DNA of 64,000 bases from Lewinella sp. W8 (lineage in GTDB: Bacteria > Bacteroidota > Bacteroidia > Chitinophagales > Saprospiraceae): assembly GCF_004375085.3 (NCBI RefSeq), contig NZ_SNAQ03000005.1, forward strand, positions 62,001 to 126,000, in the 5' to 3' direction. The translations under genes were made by a program, and so were the position numbers. Positions 43,186 to 53,600 of this stretch are shown here, in pieces (positions within the stretch are counted from its first letter, which is position 1; every line of letters begins with the position of its first letter). Below the pieces are notes generated by a model that saw nothing but the letters and a program-made list of their open reading frames with translations, searched no databases and was not told the origin of the DNA.

Positions 43186-46100
43186 TGTTTATCCAGGTTG
43201 ATGGCGGGCATGTCGAGCCGCGCATAGGCTTCGTTGTACTCCTTGACGTCCTCTTCAATGATCTTTCGGTGCTGGTCAGCGTATTGCTTCCACTCCGCCA
43301 TCAGATCCGCCAATCGCTCCCGGGCTCCCTGGGTAACTTCGGGCATGGGACCGTCCACGTACCCCTTGAGGTTCATCAGTTCCGCGTTCAGGCGGTTGTG
43401 GAAGTTGATTACGTCCTGGAAGGTCTTCTGACTGGGTTGAATCAGTGCCTTTTCCCAGGCATCAATCTTTTGCACGATGGAATCTCCCATGGCCGAGACG
43501 ATCTCGGCCTGATCGTGATCGGGGAAAAACTTCTTGTGCCCGGCAATTTGCTCTTTGGCGGAGCGCATCTGATCAACCGCCGTGTGAATGTCCCCGATGG
43601 CGGTACTGATTTGCTGTAGTACCTCATCCTGTGCGGCGTAGGCCGCAGCACTGGCCCGGATGGCCGGATCGGGCAAGACTTCTACCGTGGTTTCCGACGT
43701 CATTCCGTCCTGCATCAGGCTGAGCGTATAGGTACCCGGGGGCACCATGGAGCCCGCGTAACTGCCGTACACGAATACCTGATCGACCGCGGGGAGGGGT
43801 TCCCTACGGAAATCCCAGGTAAAGCGGTTGTAGCCCGCTTTGGCCGGAAGTACTTCCGGCCGGGAAGGGCCACCCGGCCAGGACTTGAAATCCTTCACCG
43901 CTTCGCTGGAGAAGCTGCGCACCAGAAATCCATCTTTGAGAATATCCAGGGTAACGGTAGCGCTGTCTCCGGGTTGCGCCAGATAATAGTCCATCGTCAC
44001 CCCCGATTCGGGATTCTGCCCTAATCCATTGCCACGGGAACTGCTTCCCCCCACAATGCGGTAGGTTGGTTTTGGCGAAAAGAGCTCCACCGCTTGCCGG
44101 TCATCCGGCAGGGCCTGCAGGGCCGCCAGATCATCCAGGATCCAAAAGGAACGACCGGCCGTGGCGGCAATGAGATCATTGTCCTGAATGTACAGGTCAT
44201 TGATCGGCACTACCGGCAGATTAAGCTGAAAGGGCGACCACTGGGCGCCCCCATCGGTAGAGATAAATAATCCGGTTTCGGTGCCCGCATACAGTAAGCC
44301 CTTCCGCTTCGGGTCTTCCCGGACCACCCGGACAAAAGTATGCTTGCCCGTAATGCCCGTGGTAATGGAAGTCCAGGTCTGCCCGTAATCCGTCGTCTTG
44401 AAAACGTAGGGCTTCAGGTCCATTTGTTTGTACCGCATGACGGCCACGTAGGCCGTTGCGGGGTCGTGGGGAGAAACTTCAATGCTGTTCACGATGCCCT
44501 CTGGCAGGTTGGGGGGCGTGACGTTTGTCCAGTCGCCTCCCCCGTTCCGGGTCAGGTGAATCAGGCCATCGTCACTTCCCGCCCAGAGCACGCCCTCCTC
44601 GTGGGGAGACTCCACCAGGTACATGATGGTGTTGTAGTTTTCGCCACCGGCGGCCTCATTCGTGTAGGGTCCTCCTCCGGGGCCCTGCTTGTCTTCCTCG
44701 TCCCGGGTCAGATCGGGGCTGACGACGGACCAACTCAATCCACCGTCCGTCGTTTTGAACACTACGTTTCCGGCGTGGTAGATGGTGTTCCGGTCGTGGG
44801 GGGAGCTGATGATCGGGGCGTTCCAGTTGTAGCGGTATTTGAAGTCGGCCGGCACGTTACCCAGGGCCAGCTCGGGGTATTCCTTGATGGACTTTCCCTC
44901 TTTGGCGGCCATCACGTACTTCTCGATGATGCCCTGGTAACAGCCGCCGTAGACGACGGCGGGGTTATCGGGATCGAAGGCCAGGTAAGCACTTTCGCAG
45001 CCGGCCACGGATTCCCAGTCCTTCCAGTCGATGCCCCCGTCCTTGGTGCGGCTGGCGATGCGGATCGCCGAGTTATCCTGCTGCCCACCGTAGACGTTGT
45101 AGGGGACGAGATTATCCGTGATGACCCGGTAAAACTGGGCGGTCGCCTGATTCTGCTGGGTACTCCAGTTGCGGCCTCCGTTGTTGGAGATGTTGGCCCC
45201 GCCATCGTTGGAGTTGATCATCTTTCGGTTGTCCGTGGGGTTGATCCACAGGTGGTGGTTATCGCCGTGGGGTGTGGACACGTTATTCCAACTACGCCCA
45301 CCGTCGGTGGACTTCATTACCGGGGCGTTGAGCACGTATACGGTATTCACTTCCTGGGGGTCGGCGAAGATCTCCATGTAATACCACGACCGGGCCACGT
45401 TCACCCGATCTTTGCTCACCTGGGTCCAGCTGGCACCTGCGTCCGCGCTGCGATAAACACCCGACTTGGTCCCTTCGGCCTCAATAACGGCATAGACCAC
45501 CTCCCCGTCAGCCCGGGACACGGAAATTCCCGCCTTCCCGAACTCCTCGGGCAGTCCTTTAGTCAGTTTTTCCCAGTTGCTTCCGCCGTCACTGGATTTA
45601 TACAGGCCCGAACCGGGGCCACCGGAAATCATGGTCCAGGGGCGGCGCTGGTGATCCCACATGGCGGCGTAGAGGATGAGCGGATTGTTGAAATCCAGCA
45701 CCAGGGAAACGGCCCCCGTGGTTTCGTTCACGTAGAGCACCCGTTCCCAGTTTTTACCACCGTCCGTGGTCCGGTACACTCCCCGTTCGCCACCGGGGCC
45801 GTACTGGGCGCCCTGGGCGGCCACGAACATGACGTCCGGATTCCGGGGATGGATGATGACGTCCCCGATGTGACGACTTTCCTCCAGCCCCAGATGATGC
45901 CAGGTCTTACCGGCGTCCGTGGAGCGGTAAACGCCGTCGCCCATGGAGGTCATTACCCCCCGGGCGGCGTGCTCGCCCATTCCCGCCAGGACGATGTTGG
46001 GGTTGGATTCGGACACGGCCAGTGCCCCCACGGTCCCCGTTTGCAGAAAGCCGTCCGAAACGTTTTCCCAGGTGATGCCGTCGTTGGTGGTCTTGAAGAT

Positions 46101-46355
46101 GCCACCGCCGGTGCTTCCCATGTAGTAGACGCCGTCCTGACCAATCACCCCCACGGAAGTCACGCTTCTACCGCCGCGGTAGGGGCCGATGTTGCGCCAT
46201 TTCAAATCGTGGAAAAGGGTATCGCTCACCGCGGGCATCATCGATAGTGCCGCTGGCGGAGGGCTGGAGGCTTGTTGCTTCTTGCGCTTACGCTGGGCGT
46301 CCAGGTCGGCGCAGAAGAACAGGCTCAGGAGGAGAAGTAAATGGGTAATCCGCAT
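43182..46355 (-). CDS. Large secreted Asp-box (VPS10/sortilin-like) propeller protein
   Basis: 1057 residues. A signal peptide (MRITHLLLLLSLFFCADLDAQ) is followed by a long series of BNR/Asp-box repeats of the form (S/T)xDGGxxW, about ten copies between roughly 75 and 700 (TDGGKNWERV, TDGGLSWSVV, TDYGQTWTSI and others), forming one or two large propellers. About 730-930 is a beta-sandwich segment, and about 930-1040 is helical. Proteins of this plan are often labelled glycosyl hydrolase or sortilin-like; no sialidase Arg triad or catalytic Asp is evident, so binding rather than hydrolysis is likely. The upstream flank carries the palindromic MITE-like element. Confidence 0.85.
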   Translation of the reverse strand: MRITHLLLLLSLFFCADLDAQRKRKKQQASSPPPAALSMMPAVSDTLFHDLKWRNIGPYRGGRSVTSVGVIGQDGVYYMGSTGGGIFKTTNDGITWENVSDGFLQTGTVGALAVSESNPNIVLAGMGEHAARGVMTSMGDGVYRSTDAGKTWHHLGLEESRHIGDVIIHPRNPDVMFVAAQGAQYGPGGERGVYRTTDGGKNWERVLYVNETTGAVSLVLDFNNPLILYAAMWDHQRRPWTMISGGPGSGLYKSSDGGSNWEKLTKGLPEEFGKAGISVSRADGEVVYAVIEAEGTKSGVYRSADAGASWTQVSKDRVNVARSWYYMEIFADPQEVNTVYVLNAPVMKSTDGGRSWNNVSTPHGDNHHLWINPTDNRKMINSNDGGANISNNGGRNWSTQQNQATAQFYRVITDNLVPYNVYGGQQDNSAIRIASRTKDGGIDWKDWESVAGCESAYLAFDPDNPAVVYGGCYQGIIEKYVMAAKEGKSIKEYPELALGNVPADFKYRYNWNAPIISSPHDRNTIYHAGNVVFKTTDGGLSWSVVSPDLTRDEEDKQGPGGGPYTNEAAGGENYNTIMYLVESPHEEGVLWAGSDDGLIHLTRNGGGDWTNVTPPNLPEGIVNSIEVSPHDPATAYVAVMRYKQMDLKPYVFKTTDYGQTWTSITTGITGKHTFVRVVREDPKRKGLLYAGTETGLFISTDGGAQWSPFQLNLPVVPINDLYIQDNDLIAATAGRSFWILDDLAALQALPDDRQAVELFSPKPTYRIVGGSSSRGNGLGQNPESGVTMDYYLAQPGDSATVTLDILKDGFLVRSFSSEAVKDFKSWPGGPSRPEVLPAKAGYNRFTWDFRREPLPAVDQVFVYGSYAGSMVPPGTYTLSLMQDGMTSETTVEVLPDPAIRASAAAYAAQDEVLQQISTAIGDIHTAVDQMRSAKEQIAGHKKFFPDHDQAEIVSAMGDSIVQKIDAWEKALIQPSQKTFQDVINFHNRLNAELMNLKGYVDGPMPEVTQGARERLADLMAEWKQYADQHRKIIEEDVKEYNEAYARLDMPAINLDKQ

Positions 46356-46376
46356 GGGTTGGGAAGTGTGTGCTTA

Positions 46377-46537
46377 GAGCTGGTTTGGATTTTATTCATT
46401 TGGCCGAATTTGAGAATTTTTTGGTGGTAGCGAGGCGGGAAAACCGGAGTTTAGCAGGGCTAAATGAGGATTTTCCCAACGAAACTAGCGCCAAAAAAGG
46501 CCAAATTGAGGTCGATTATTAAATTCCAAACAAGCTC
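46377..46537. mobile_element. Palindromic MITE-like element with TTA direct repeats
   Basis: 161 bp, nearly a full palindrome centred at about 46457. The ends GAGCTGGTTTGGA and TCCAAACAAGCTC are inverses (12 of 13), flanked on both sides by TTA (46374-46376 and 46538-46540), a candidate 3-bp target duplication. Nested pairs continue inward: TTTGGCC/GGCCAAA, TTTTTTGG/CCAAAAAA, GGGAAAA/TTTTCCC and TTTAGC/GCTAAA. It has no coding capacity. It lies between the ribokinase stop and the Asp-box protein start. Confidence 0.75.
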
Positions 46538-46603
46538 TTAATGAATTGAGGGGAAATATAAGAGGAATTGTGGGAAGGCGGGGCCCCGGACCGATCCGCT
46601 CGA

Positions 46604-47485
46604 TTACAGCTCTTCCTCCCTGGGTGCCGAGGCTTGTGCGCCCATTCTGGTTACGGCAATACTGGCGGCCTTCACCGCATAATTGATGGCCTCCCGCCAG
46701 GCGTAGTTGCGGGCCAGAGCCACCACCAGCGCTCCGTTGAAGACGTCTCCCGCCGCGGTGGTGTCCACGGCATCTACTACCGGTGCGGGAACGATGAAGG
46801 ATTCCTCGCCGTTGCTGTAGTAGGCGCCCTTTGCGCCCAGGGTGATGATGACGTGCTTGACGCCTTTGGCGAGTAATTTATTGGCGGCGAGGTCGCGGGT
46901 GCCGGGCTCTTCCGTAATGGCCACGCCCGTGAGCAGTTCGGTTTCCGTTTCGTTGGGCGTAATGGCCAGCAGCAGCGGGTAAATTTCTTCCGGCAGCGGA
47001 CGTGCGGGAGCCGGATTGAGGATCATCCCGCCCGCCGCCCGGCGGGCGGCCTCCAGGATCGTTGGCACGGGGGTTTCCAGCTGGGCCAGGACCAGCGCAT
47101 CAGAAAAGTCCACCTCCCTCAGGTGTTCGGGCAGCAGGGCATCGTTGGCTCCGGGAGCCACCACGATGCTGTTCTCCCCCTGACCGTCTACCGTAATCAG
47201 TGCCGTACCGGACGCATGGTCGGGGTCCCGTTCGATGAAGGTGCAGTCAATTCCTTCCTCCATGAATCCGTCGATGGCTTGCTGCCCGAAGAGGTCCTCC
47301 CCCACCCGGGCGACGAACTGCACCCGCCCGCCCAGGCGGGCGGCGGCCACGGCCTGATTTGCTCCCTTACCACCGGCGAAGAGGAAAAACTCACCCCCAA
47401 CGATGGTCTCCCCCGGGCGGGGAAAACGGTCGGTTTTAACCACCATGTCCGTATTGGAAGAACCAACGACAATTATGCGCTTCAT
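46604..47485 (-). CDS. rbsK: Ribokinase (PfkB family)
   Basis: 293 residues. Substrate-binding motifs GSSNTDMVV and GGKGANQAVAAARLG near the N-terminus, and the ATP/catalytic motif DTTAAGDVFNGAL with its anion hole and general-base Asp near 250, mark a PfkB sugar kinase of the ribokinase subgroup. It phosphorylates D-ribose at O5. The GRP transporter gene lies just upstream on the same strand (39-bp gap), which supports a sugar uptake-phosphorylation pair. Ribokinase needs K+; the cation site is not checked here. Confidence 0.9.
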   Translation of the reverse strand: MKRIIVVGSSNTDMVVKTDRFPRPGETIVGGEFFLFAGGKGANQAVAAARLGGRVQFVARVGEDLFGQQAIDGFMEEGIDCTFIERDPDHASGTALITVDGQGENSIVVAPGANDALLPEHLREVDFSDALVLAQLETPVPTILEAARRAAGGMILNPAPARPLPEEIYPLLLAITPNETETELLTGVAITEEPGTRDLAANKLLAKGVKHVIITLGAKGAYYSNGEESFIVPAPVVDAVDTTAAGDVFNGALVVALARNYAWREAINYAVKAASIAVTRMGAQASAPREEEL

Positions 47486-47524
47486 ACTGCAGGATTAGAC
47501 GATGAGAAAGATACTGGGTGCCCC

Positions 47525-48520
47525 TTATCCGGCGGCGACGATCATCCCCAAACCAACGAGGTAGCACAACAACATGACGTTGAGAATCGTCTGGGTCCCC
47601 CTGGGGGCTCCGGCAAATTCTTTCCAGATGTAAATGCCCCAGAGGGCCGCCACGATCGTTGCTCCCTGGCCCAGGCCGTAGCTGATGGCCGGTCCGGCCT
47701 GGTCCGAAGCCAGGATGCTGAACGACATACCCACGCACCAGATCACCCCGCCGACGACGCCCATCAGATGGTCGCGTGAGGTCCCCCGGAAGTACTGCCG
47801 GAAACTGACCCGTTCCCCCACGAAGGGGAACCGCATCAGGAGGGTATTGAAGAGCAGATTACTGACCAGAATGCCGATGGAGAACACGAAGACCGCCGAA
47901 TACGGGCTCAGCTTACCGGCCTCCGGGACGGTAAAGTCGCTGAACATAGAGTTGGCCACGTACTTGTAAAACAGTCCCATGAGCGCACCAGCTACGATGG
48001 CCAGTAAGAGCCCCTTGGTGGAAACGCTTTTTTCCTCCTTACTCGCCCGGCGATAGGCGTAGGCGTTGAACAGGATAGCCAGGGCTACGAGCGCCGTGCC
48101 CCCGAAGAGCAGGGCGGGATTTCCTTCCGGGCGGTCCAGGTAGTTGACGATCACCCCAATGACCAGCGCCAGGCCAATCCCCGTGGGGAAAGCCACCGAC
48201 ATACCGGCAATCGCGATGGAGGCCACCAGCAGAATGTTGGCGGCGTTGAACAGTACCCCACCAATCAGGGCCGAATGCAGGGAGGCATGATCGGCCTGGC
48301 CGAGGTCCTCCAGAAAAGGTCGCCCGCCTTCCCCGGCGCTCCCGATCGTAAGCCCGAAAAACAGGGCCAGTAGGACAATACCAATGACGTAGTCCCAGTA
48401 AAACAACTCAAACCGCCAGCGGTCGGACGCCAGCTTTTGGGTATTCGCCCAGGAGCCCCAGCAGAACATCGTGATCACGCAGAAAACGACGGCCAGGGTG
48501 TAGGAACCGATGATAAACAT
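47525..48520 (-). CDS. GRP-family sugar transporter (ribose/glucose uptake)
   Basis: 331 residues with about ten membrane helices in the drug/metabolite-transporter fold. The N-terminal MFCWGSWANTQKL and the glycine-rich helix AFPTGIGLALVIGV are typical of the glucose/ribose porter group (RbsU/GlcU-like). It is an inner-membrane secondary transporter. Because ribokinase follows with a 39-bp gap on the same strand, ribose is the favoured substrate (inference). It is divergent from hemE, with about 110 bp between the starts. Confidence 0.85.
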   Translation of the reverse strand: MFIIGSYTLAVVFCVITMFCWGSWANTQKLASDRWRFELFYWDYVIGIVLLALFFGLTIGSAGEGGRPFLEDLGQADHASLHSALIGGVLFNAANILLVASIAIAGMSVAFPTGIGLALVIGVIVNYLDRPEGNPALLFGGTALVALAILFNAYAYRRASKEEKSVSTKGLLLAIVAGALMGLFYKYVANSMFSDFTVPEAGKLSPYSAVFVFSIGILVSNLLFNTLLMRFPFVGERVSFRQYFRGTSRDHLMGVVGGVIWCVGMSFSILASDQAGPAISYGLGQGATIVAALWGIYIWKEFAGAPRGTQTILNVMLLCYLVGLGMIVAAG

Positions 48521-48629
48521 AAGTGGTGGTTTTGCGAGGGCGGAAAAAAGCGCCCCTTAAATGTAATCGTTTCATCATCATATTCAAGGATAGTCAGTCG
48601 GTGCCGTCCGGCGTATTATCTTCGCCACC

Positions 48630-49658
48630 ATGTCTTACGCCAACGATTTATTCCTTCGCGCCGCCCGCGGCGAACAAGTTGAACGTCCCCCCGTCTGGCT
48701 GATGCGCCAGGCCGGGCGCATCCTGCCCCAGTACCGTGCGCTGCGGGCGAAACTCAGTGGATTCAAGGAACTGGTATCCACGCCTGACCTGGCCGCCGAA
48801 GTGACCATTCAGCCCGTGGATGAACTTGACGTGGACGTAGCCATCATCTTCAGCGATATCCTCGTCATCCCCGAGGCCCTGGGCCTGGACTACAATATGG
48901 TCGAGAAAGTAGGTCCCCGTTTTCCCAAAACGATTAAAAGCAAGGCCGATATTGAGGCGCTCCGCCCCGCGGAGGACGCCCCCGGGCACCTGCGCTACGT
49001 ATTTGATGCCCTTGACGTCACCAAGCGGGAACTCAACAACCGCGTTCCCCTGATCGGATTTGCCGGGGCGCCCTGGACGATCTTCGCCTACATGGTCGAA
49101 GGCGGTGGCAGCAAAACCTTCAGCAAGGCACGGGCGATGCTGTACCGTGACCCCGCTACCAGTCACCTGCTCCTGGAAAAAATTGCGCGGGCAACGGCCG
49201 CCTACCTCAAGGAAAAGGTCCGCCACGGCGCGGATTTGATCCAGCTCTTCGATAGCTGGGCCGGGGTACTTCCGCCCGCCCACTACCGCGAATTCAGTCT
49301 CCGCTACATCCGGATGATTTGCGAGGAGTTGAGTGAGGTGCCCGTAACCGTATTCGCCAAGGATGCCCGCCATGCCCTCCCCGAACTGGGACAATTGCCC
49401 TGCCAGGTAATTCAGCTGGACTGGATTGCTGATCCGGTGTTGGCGCGGTCGCAGGTGCAGAGTGATAAGGTACTGCAGGGCAATCTGGATCCCGTGCAGC
49501 TATACGCTCCCGAAGAGGAAATCATCGCCGCCACCAAAAAGATGATCGGCGCCTACGGCGACCGCCACATCGTCAACCTCGGTCACGGAGTATACCCCGA
49601 CACCCCCCTGGATGGCGTGAAGGCCTTCGTCAATACGGTGAAGGCACACCGGTACTAA
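48630..49658 (+). CDS. hemE: Uroporphyrinogen decarboxylase
   Basis: 342 residues, the normal family length. It removes the four acetate carboxyls of uroporphyrinogen III to give coproporphyrinogen III in haem synthesis. Signatures are [18 protein letters not shown] at the N-terminus (substrate Arg residues), [14 protein letters not shown] with the catalytic Asp, and [17 protein letters not shown] near-consensus -7 box TATCTTCG (48617-48624) ends five bases before the ATG, so the mRNA may be leaderless, as also suggested for the methyltransferase gene at 22435. Confidence 0.95.
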   Translation: MSYANDLFLRAARGEQVERPPVWLMRQAGRILPQYRALRAKLSGFKELVSTPDLAAEVTIQPVDELDVDVAIIFSDILVIPEALGLDYNMVEKVGPRFPKTIKSKADIEALRPAEDAPGHLRYVFDALDVTKRELNNRVPLIGFAGAPWTIFAYMVEGGGSKTFSKARAMLYRDPATSHLLLEKIARATAAYLKEKVRHGADLIQLFDSWAGVLPPAHYREFSLRYIRMICEELSEVPVTVFAKDARHALPELGQLPCQVIQLDWIADPVLARSQVQSDKVLQGNLDPVQLYAPEEEIIAATKKMIGAYGDRHIVNLGHGVYPDTPLDGVKAFVNTVKAHRY

Positions 49659-49695
49659 GTGCAGAGCAGCAGTTTTTCTTCCTGAAGGCAATGCT

Positions 49696-49703
49696 TATGT
49701 TTG
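49696..49703 (+). promoter_or_regulatory. Candidate -7 promoter box for the degenerate M23 gene
   Basis: TATGTTTG matches TAnnTTTG and lies 30 bp before the chosen ATG at 49734, giving a leader of about 24 nt. Confidence 0.45.
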
Positions 49704-49733
49704 GGGCAATTATTACCCAAACACCTATCCGCA

Positions 49734-50672
49734 ATGAAATTCCTTTGGTTATTTCTACTCTGCCTGTTCTCCCTGCCCGCCGTCACCTACGCCCAAACCC
49801 ACACCGTCAAGGTCAATCGCGACGTAAAACAACGGGGAGACAGTCGCGACATTGTCTTTTCGGCTACTAACACTTCATTTGAACGGAAGACCATCATCCT
49901 TGAGCTAAACGGTGGGGTGTACAAAAGGGCCGATGGGGGAATACCCGTAATTACCACACTTTCTCCCGGCATGAATCGATTGGTCACCCTGTTTGAAACC
50001 AGGGATACTCCAGGATACGGATATACCTACCTCACGGGTTGCCTTGATACCGAACCAAAAGAGGTCACGTATCTATTACCCATTGCTCCGGGAAAATCCA
50101 CCAGAATCGATACCCTTTCAAATCTTGAAGCGAAGTACATGGGGCGAAAAGCCCCCCAAAACTGGATTGCCTACTGGATGAGTGCCACCCCTGGTGACAC
50201 CATTTTTGCCAGTCGACGAGGCATCGTCATTACCGCAAAAACCGTGGAGGGTAACGGGTTTGACCGTGGCGTGAATTATTCCTCCTTCAGAACCTACGTG
50301 ACCATTGAGCACGAAGACTGTACCCGGGGACACTATGAGCTTTTTGACCGGGAATCCCTTTTTGTAAAGGAGGGAGACGAGGTGGAAGCCGGCACTCCGT
50401 TAGGAATAGTCGATGAAGGTGAAGCCTATTCCAGTGGATGTCACCTTCGCTTTTATGTCGACTACCCTGAAATCACCCGCCAGGTCATGAGGCAAAAACG
50501 AAAAGATCGTTCCCATTCCACCGAAATCATTTACGTTAACCCGCGCTTTTCCGAGATCGGGCAGCCCCTCCCTGGGGAAACGTACCGGAGCACGCACCCC
50601 GAGAAGGTCATTTTCCAGGAAATGTCCAAGCGGCAAATCAAACGGTACCAAAAAGCGAAAGCCGGGCAGTAG
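49734..50672 (+). CDS. Secreted M23/LytM-like protein with incomplete zinc site
   Basis: 312 residues from MKFLWLFLLCLFSLPAVTYAQ (signal peptide); an upstream in-frame start at 49701 overlaps the promoter. The region about 160-265 resembles the LytM beta core: SRRGIVITAKT, YVTIEHEDCTRGHYELF, VKEGDEVEAGTPLGIV, then SSGCHLRFYVDYP. In active M23 enzymes the last piece is HLHFE with an HxH zinc pair; here it reads CHLRF, and no clear HxxxD first ligand is seen. The domain is therefore probably a non-catalytic regulator like EnvC or NlpD. It converges with the nuclease gene, stop against stop without a spacer. Confidence 0.72.
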   Translation: MKFLWLFLLCLFSLPAVTYAQTHTVKVNRDVKQRGDSRDIVFSATNTSFERKTIILELNGGVYKRADGGIPVITTLSPGMNRLVTLFETRDTPGYGYTYLTGCLDTEPKEVTYLLPIAPGKSTRIDTLSNLEAKYMGRKAPQNWIAYWMSATPGDTIFASRRGIVITAKTVEGNGFDRGVNYSSFRTYVTIEHEDCTRGHYELFDRESLFVKEGDEVEAGTPLGIVDEGEAYSSGCHLRFYVDYPEITRQVMRQKRKDRSHSTEIIYVNPRFSEIGQPLPGETYRSTHPEKVIFQEMSKRQIKRYQKAKAGQ

Positions 50673-53600
50673 TTACTGCAGTACCACCTTGAAGGAAACC
50701 GGTTGCTGACCGGGCATCCGCACCAGAAGGAAGTAAATTCCCGCCGGTAAATCCAGGGCCTGAATTTCCGTCAGGTCCCCCCGGGTTTCGGCGGCGCGGA
50801 TGACGGCGCCCTTGGCGTCGGTCAGTAAATAGCGGGTGCCGATCGGTGCACCGCTCAGCAGGTATTGCCGGTTGCCCGTCTGGAGCACCTCCACCGAGGT
50901 CGTACCCGCAACGTTTACGGTAATCAGATCACTGAAAGCCTCGGAACCATCCAGATCCAGAATCCGCAGTCGGTAGACGTTGTCTCCGGTAAAGGGAGTG
51001 GCATCCGTGAAGGCATAATTAATGGTTTCGGTGCTGTTCCCGGCGGCCGCCACCATGCCGATGGTCACGAAGTCTCCGTTTTCGTTGCGACGCTGCACCT
51101 CGAACTTATCGGTATTTACCTCGTTGGCCGTCGCCCAATTCAGCGCCACCGCGCCCTGGTTTTCTTCTCCGGTGAAGGAGAGCAATTCCGCCGGCAGGGC
51201 AGCGCCCAGGTTCATCCCCACCAGGATGGGGTTGTGGTCACTGAACCGGTAGAAATCGGGAGCGTAGAGGGAAGGATCGTTGAAGTCCGTATCGTAATCC
51301 AGGGCGGTTGGTTCGGCGGCATTTACCTGCCAGGCCTCCGCCCCCGTCACCTTGCCGGCCAGACTGGAGCTCGCCAGGATGTAATCCAGGCTCCCCCACT
51401 CTCCGCGGAAAACGTAGGAAGGGGTGCCATTTCCGCCACAGGGGAAACCGGGGCCGGAAACGGTATTGACGAAGCCCGCCCCCAACATGGTCTCAATGGG
51501 GTCTTCGGAGCGGTAGGCGTTCAGGTCGCCCACTACGAGTTGATCGGGTTCGTCTACTCCGGTTGGATTGGTGGCCATCCAGGCGGCGATGGCCGAAGCC
51601 GCCGCCGTCCGGGTACCGTCACAGCTTCCCGCGCCGCCGGTATCATCGTCGCCGGGGCCGCAACTACCCCCCTTACTTTTCCAGTGGTTGACGCAGACGG
51701 TCACCTGTTGACCAAGGTTGGGGTTGCCGGCCTGAATGACCCGGAAGGTCTGGGCCAGGGGCACCCGGTTACTGGAAAAGACACTGGCCGGGGTACTGAG
51801 GGCCGCCGCCGTGCCACTTTCTTCCACCACGGCCGTGTTGTAGATCAGGGCGACCTGAATCTGGTCGCCACCGGCGTTGGGGGAAATCACAAAGTCGTAG
51901 TCAATGCCGCAGTTCGTACTGATGGCGTCCACGAGTTGTGCCAGGGCGCCGTTGGCGCCGTAGCCGTTATTTTCGATTTCGACCAGGCCGACGATATCGG
52001 CGTTCAGCGCGCAGATGGCCGCCACGATTTTGTCTTCCTGGCGGTTAAACTCATCAATGTTATCGGCTCCCCGACTGCCCAGCGTGGTAAAATAGTTCAG
52101 GACGTTCATGCTGGCCACCTTGACCGCCCCGCCAACGGCCGGGGCCGCTACCGGACGCTCGTTTCCGCCCACACTCGTCAGGCCGGTGGCCTGCAGACGG
52201 TAGCCCGTAAAGCGTTCGTCCAGGATGCCCGTTAGGCCAGTAATTACGGCACCTGCCCGCCAGGAGTTGGAGGGCGTCAGGTTGGTACCGTTCGGGAGGC
52301 GGATGGGGAAGTTATTGTCTCCGCTGCGGCCATCGTCAACGATTAAGCGGCGCAGATCCTGAGCCGCGTTGTAGGTCGCCAGCTGGGCGGCGTTGGGCGG
52401 AGCGCATTCCGTGAACTGAATGAGCCGTTCCCCTTCGCTGACCTCAAACTCGCCAAATCGGGCCAGACCGAAATTGTTCGTGATCGATACGTTGTCGATC
52501 AGTACCACTCGCATCCCCTCGTAGGCTTCGTAGTCTCCTTGCGCAGCTACGGGTAGGTCGAGCGAAGCTGGAGTGGGCAGAGTGTTGTTGCTGCTCATAA
52601 TGGTCACGCTACTCCCCCCTACGGTAAGGTCCAGTTGGGTGAGGTTACCGAATTCGGAAACCCGACCGGTAACGGCCACCTTATCGCCCACGTTCACGTC
52701 GGGGCCGGCACCATCATCAAAAACCCAGATACCCTCGGAGGTGGCGGGGTCGCCGTCTGCGTCACTGTCTTCTTCCTGTACGAAGAATCCACCGAGTCCG
52801 ACGCCGCTTCCTCCCTGGAAGTCCGCCACGACGATGCCCTCAATGCTGAGGTCCTGCCCAACCAGGGCACTGCTGTTTCCGCTCCCCTGAATGGTGTGGA
52901 TACGCACCGCAGCTACCGGTTCATCGTCCAGGACGAAGATGGAAGCCCCCGAGCCCAGGCTGAAGGTCATGTCGGAAATGGCCGTCAGCGTAAGGTCAAT
53001 GCTTTCGCTGGGTTCGGAATCGTTATCGTCGATGACCGTCAGGGAGATATCGGCGGAAAGCATGCCCGCCGGAATGGTAACGGAGCCGGCACCGGGGTCT
53101 GCGTAATCGGCGCCCAGGGTGGCCGTCCCCGCCAGCGCGTAGCTTACCGTGACCGGAGCAGAAGCCGTCTGGGAAAGGGTGACCGTGAAGCCACCGTCGG
53201 TGGCGGGTTCGGAGAGGTTGCCGTTGGCGGCAACCGTCGCGGAGGGTCCGGGAGGCGTGGTTGAATAGGTGCCGAAGGGAACTATGGTTCCGTAATTACC
53301 GATGGGCTCCCCGTCTACGGCGTTCGGGGCGAGTTGCCAGTTGGCGGCCACCCAGCCGCCATCCGGGCCAGTATTGTCGTTGCGGTAGAGGTAGCCATCG
53401 CTGTAAATGTTCGAACCATCGCCGATGGTACCGCCCGTCTGATCGAGAATGGTGGCTCCCGACTGGATGGTAAAAACGTCGTTACCGTTTCCAAAAATAT
53501 TGGTCCCCAGCAGCCGGTTGGCAAAGTCGCCGGAGGAACCAAAGGCCTGGTCGAACAAGTCCTGATGGTTAGGGCTGTTTCCGTTATTGATGATGTAGAC

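Noticed and set aside
44340..46247. 635-codon plus-strand frame antisense to the Asp-box protein
   Set aside because: A shadow of a GC-rich gene: no signal, no domain, Gly/His/Val-rich nonsense composition.
50865..52235. 456-codon plus-strand frame antisense to the nuclease
   Set aside because: Shadow frame; the minus strand holds the nuclease motifs and sorting domain.
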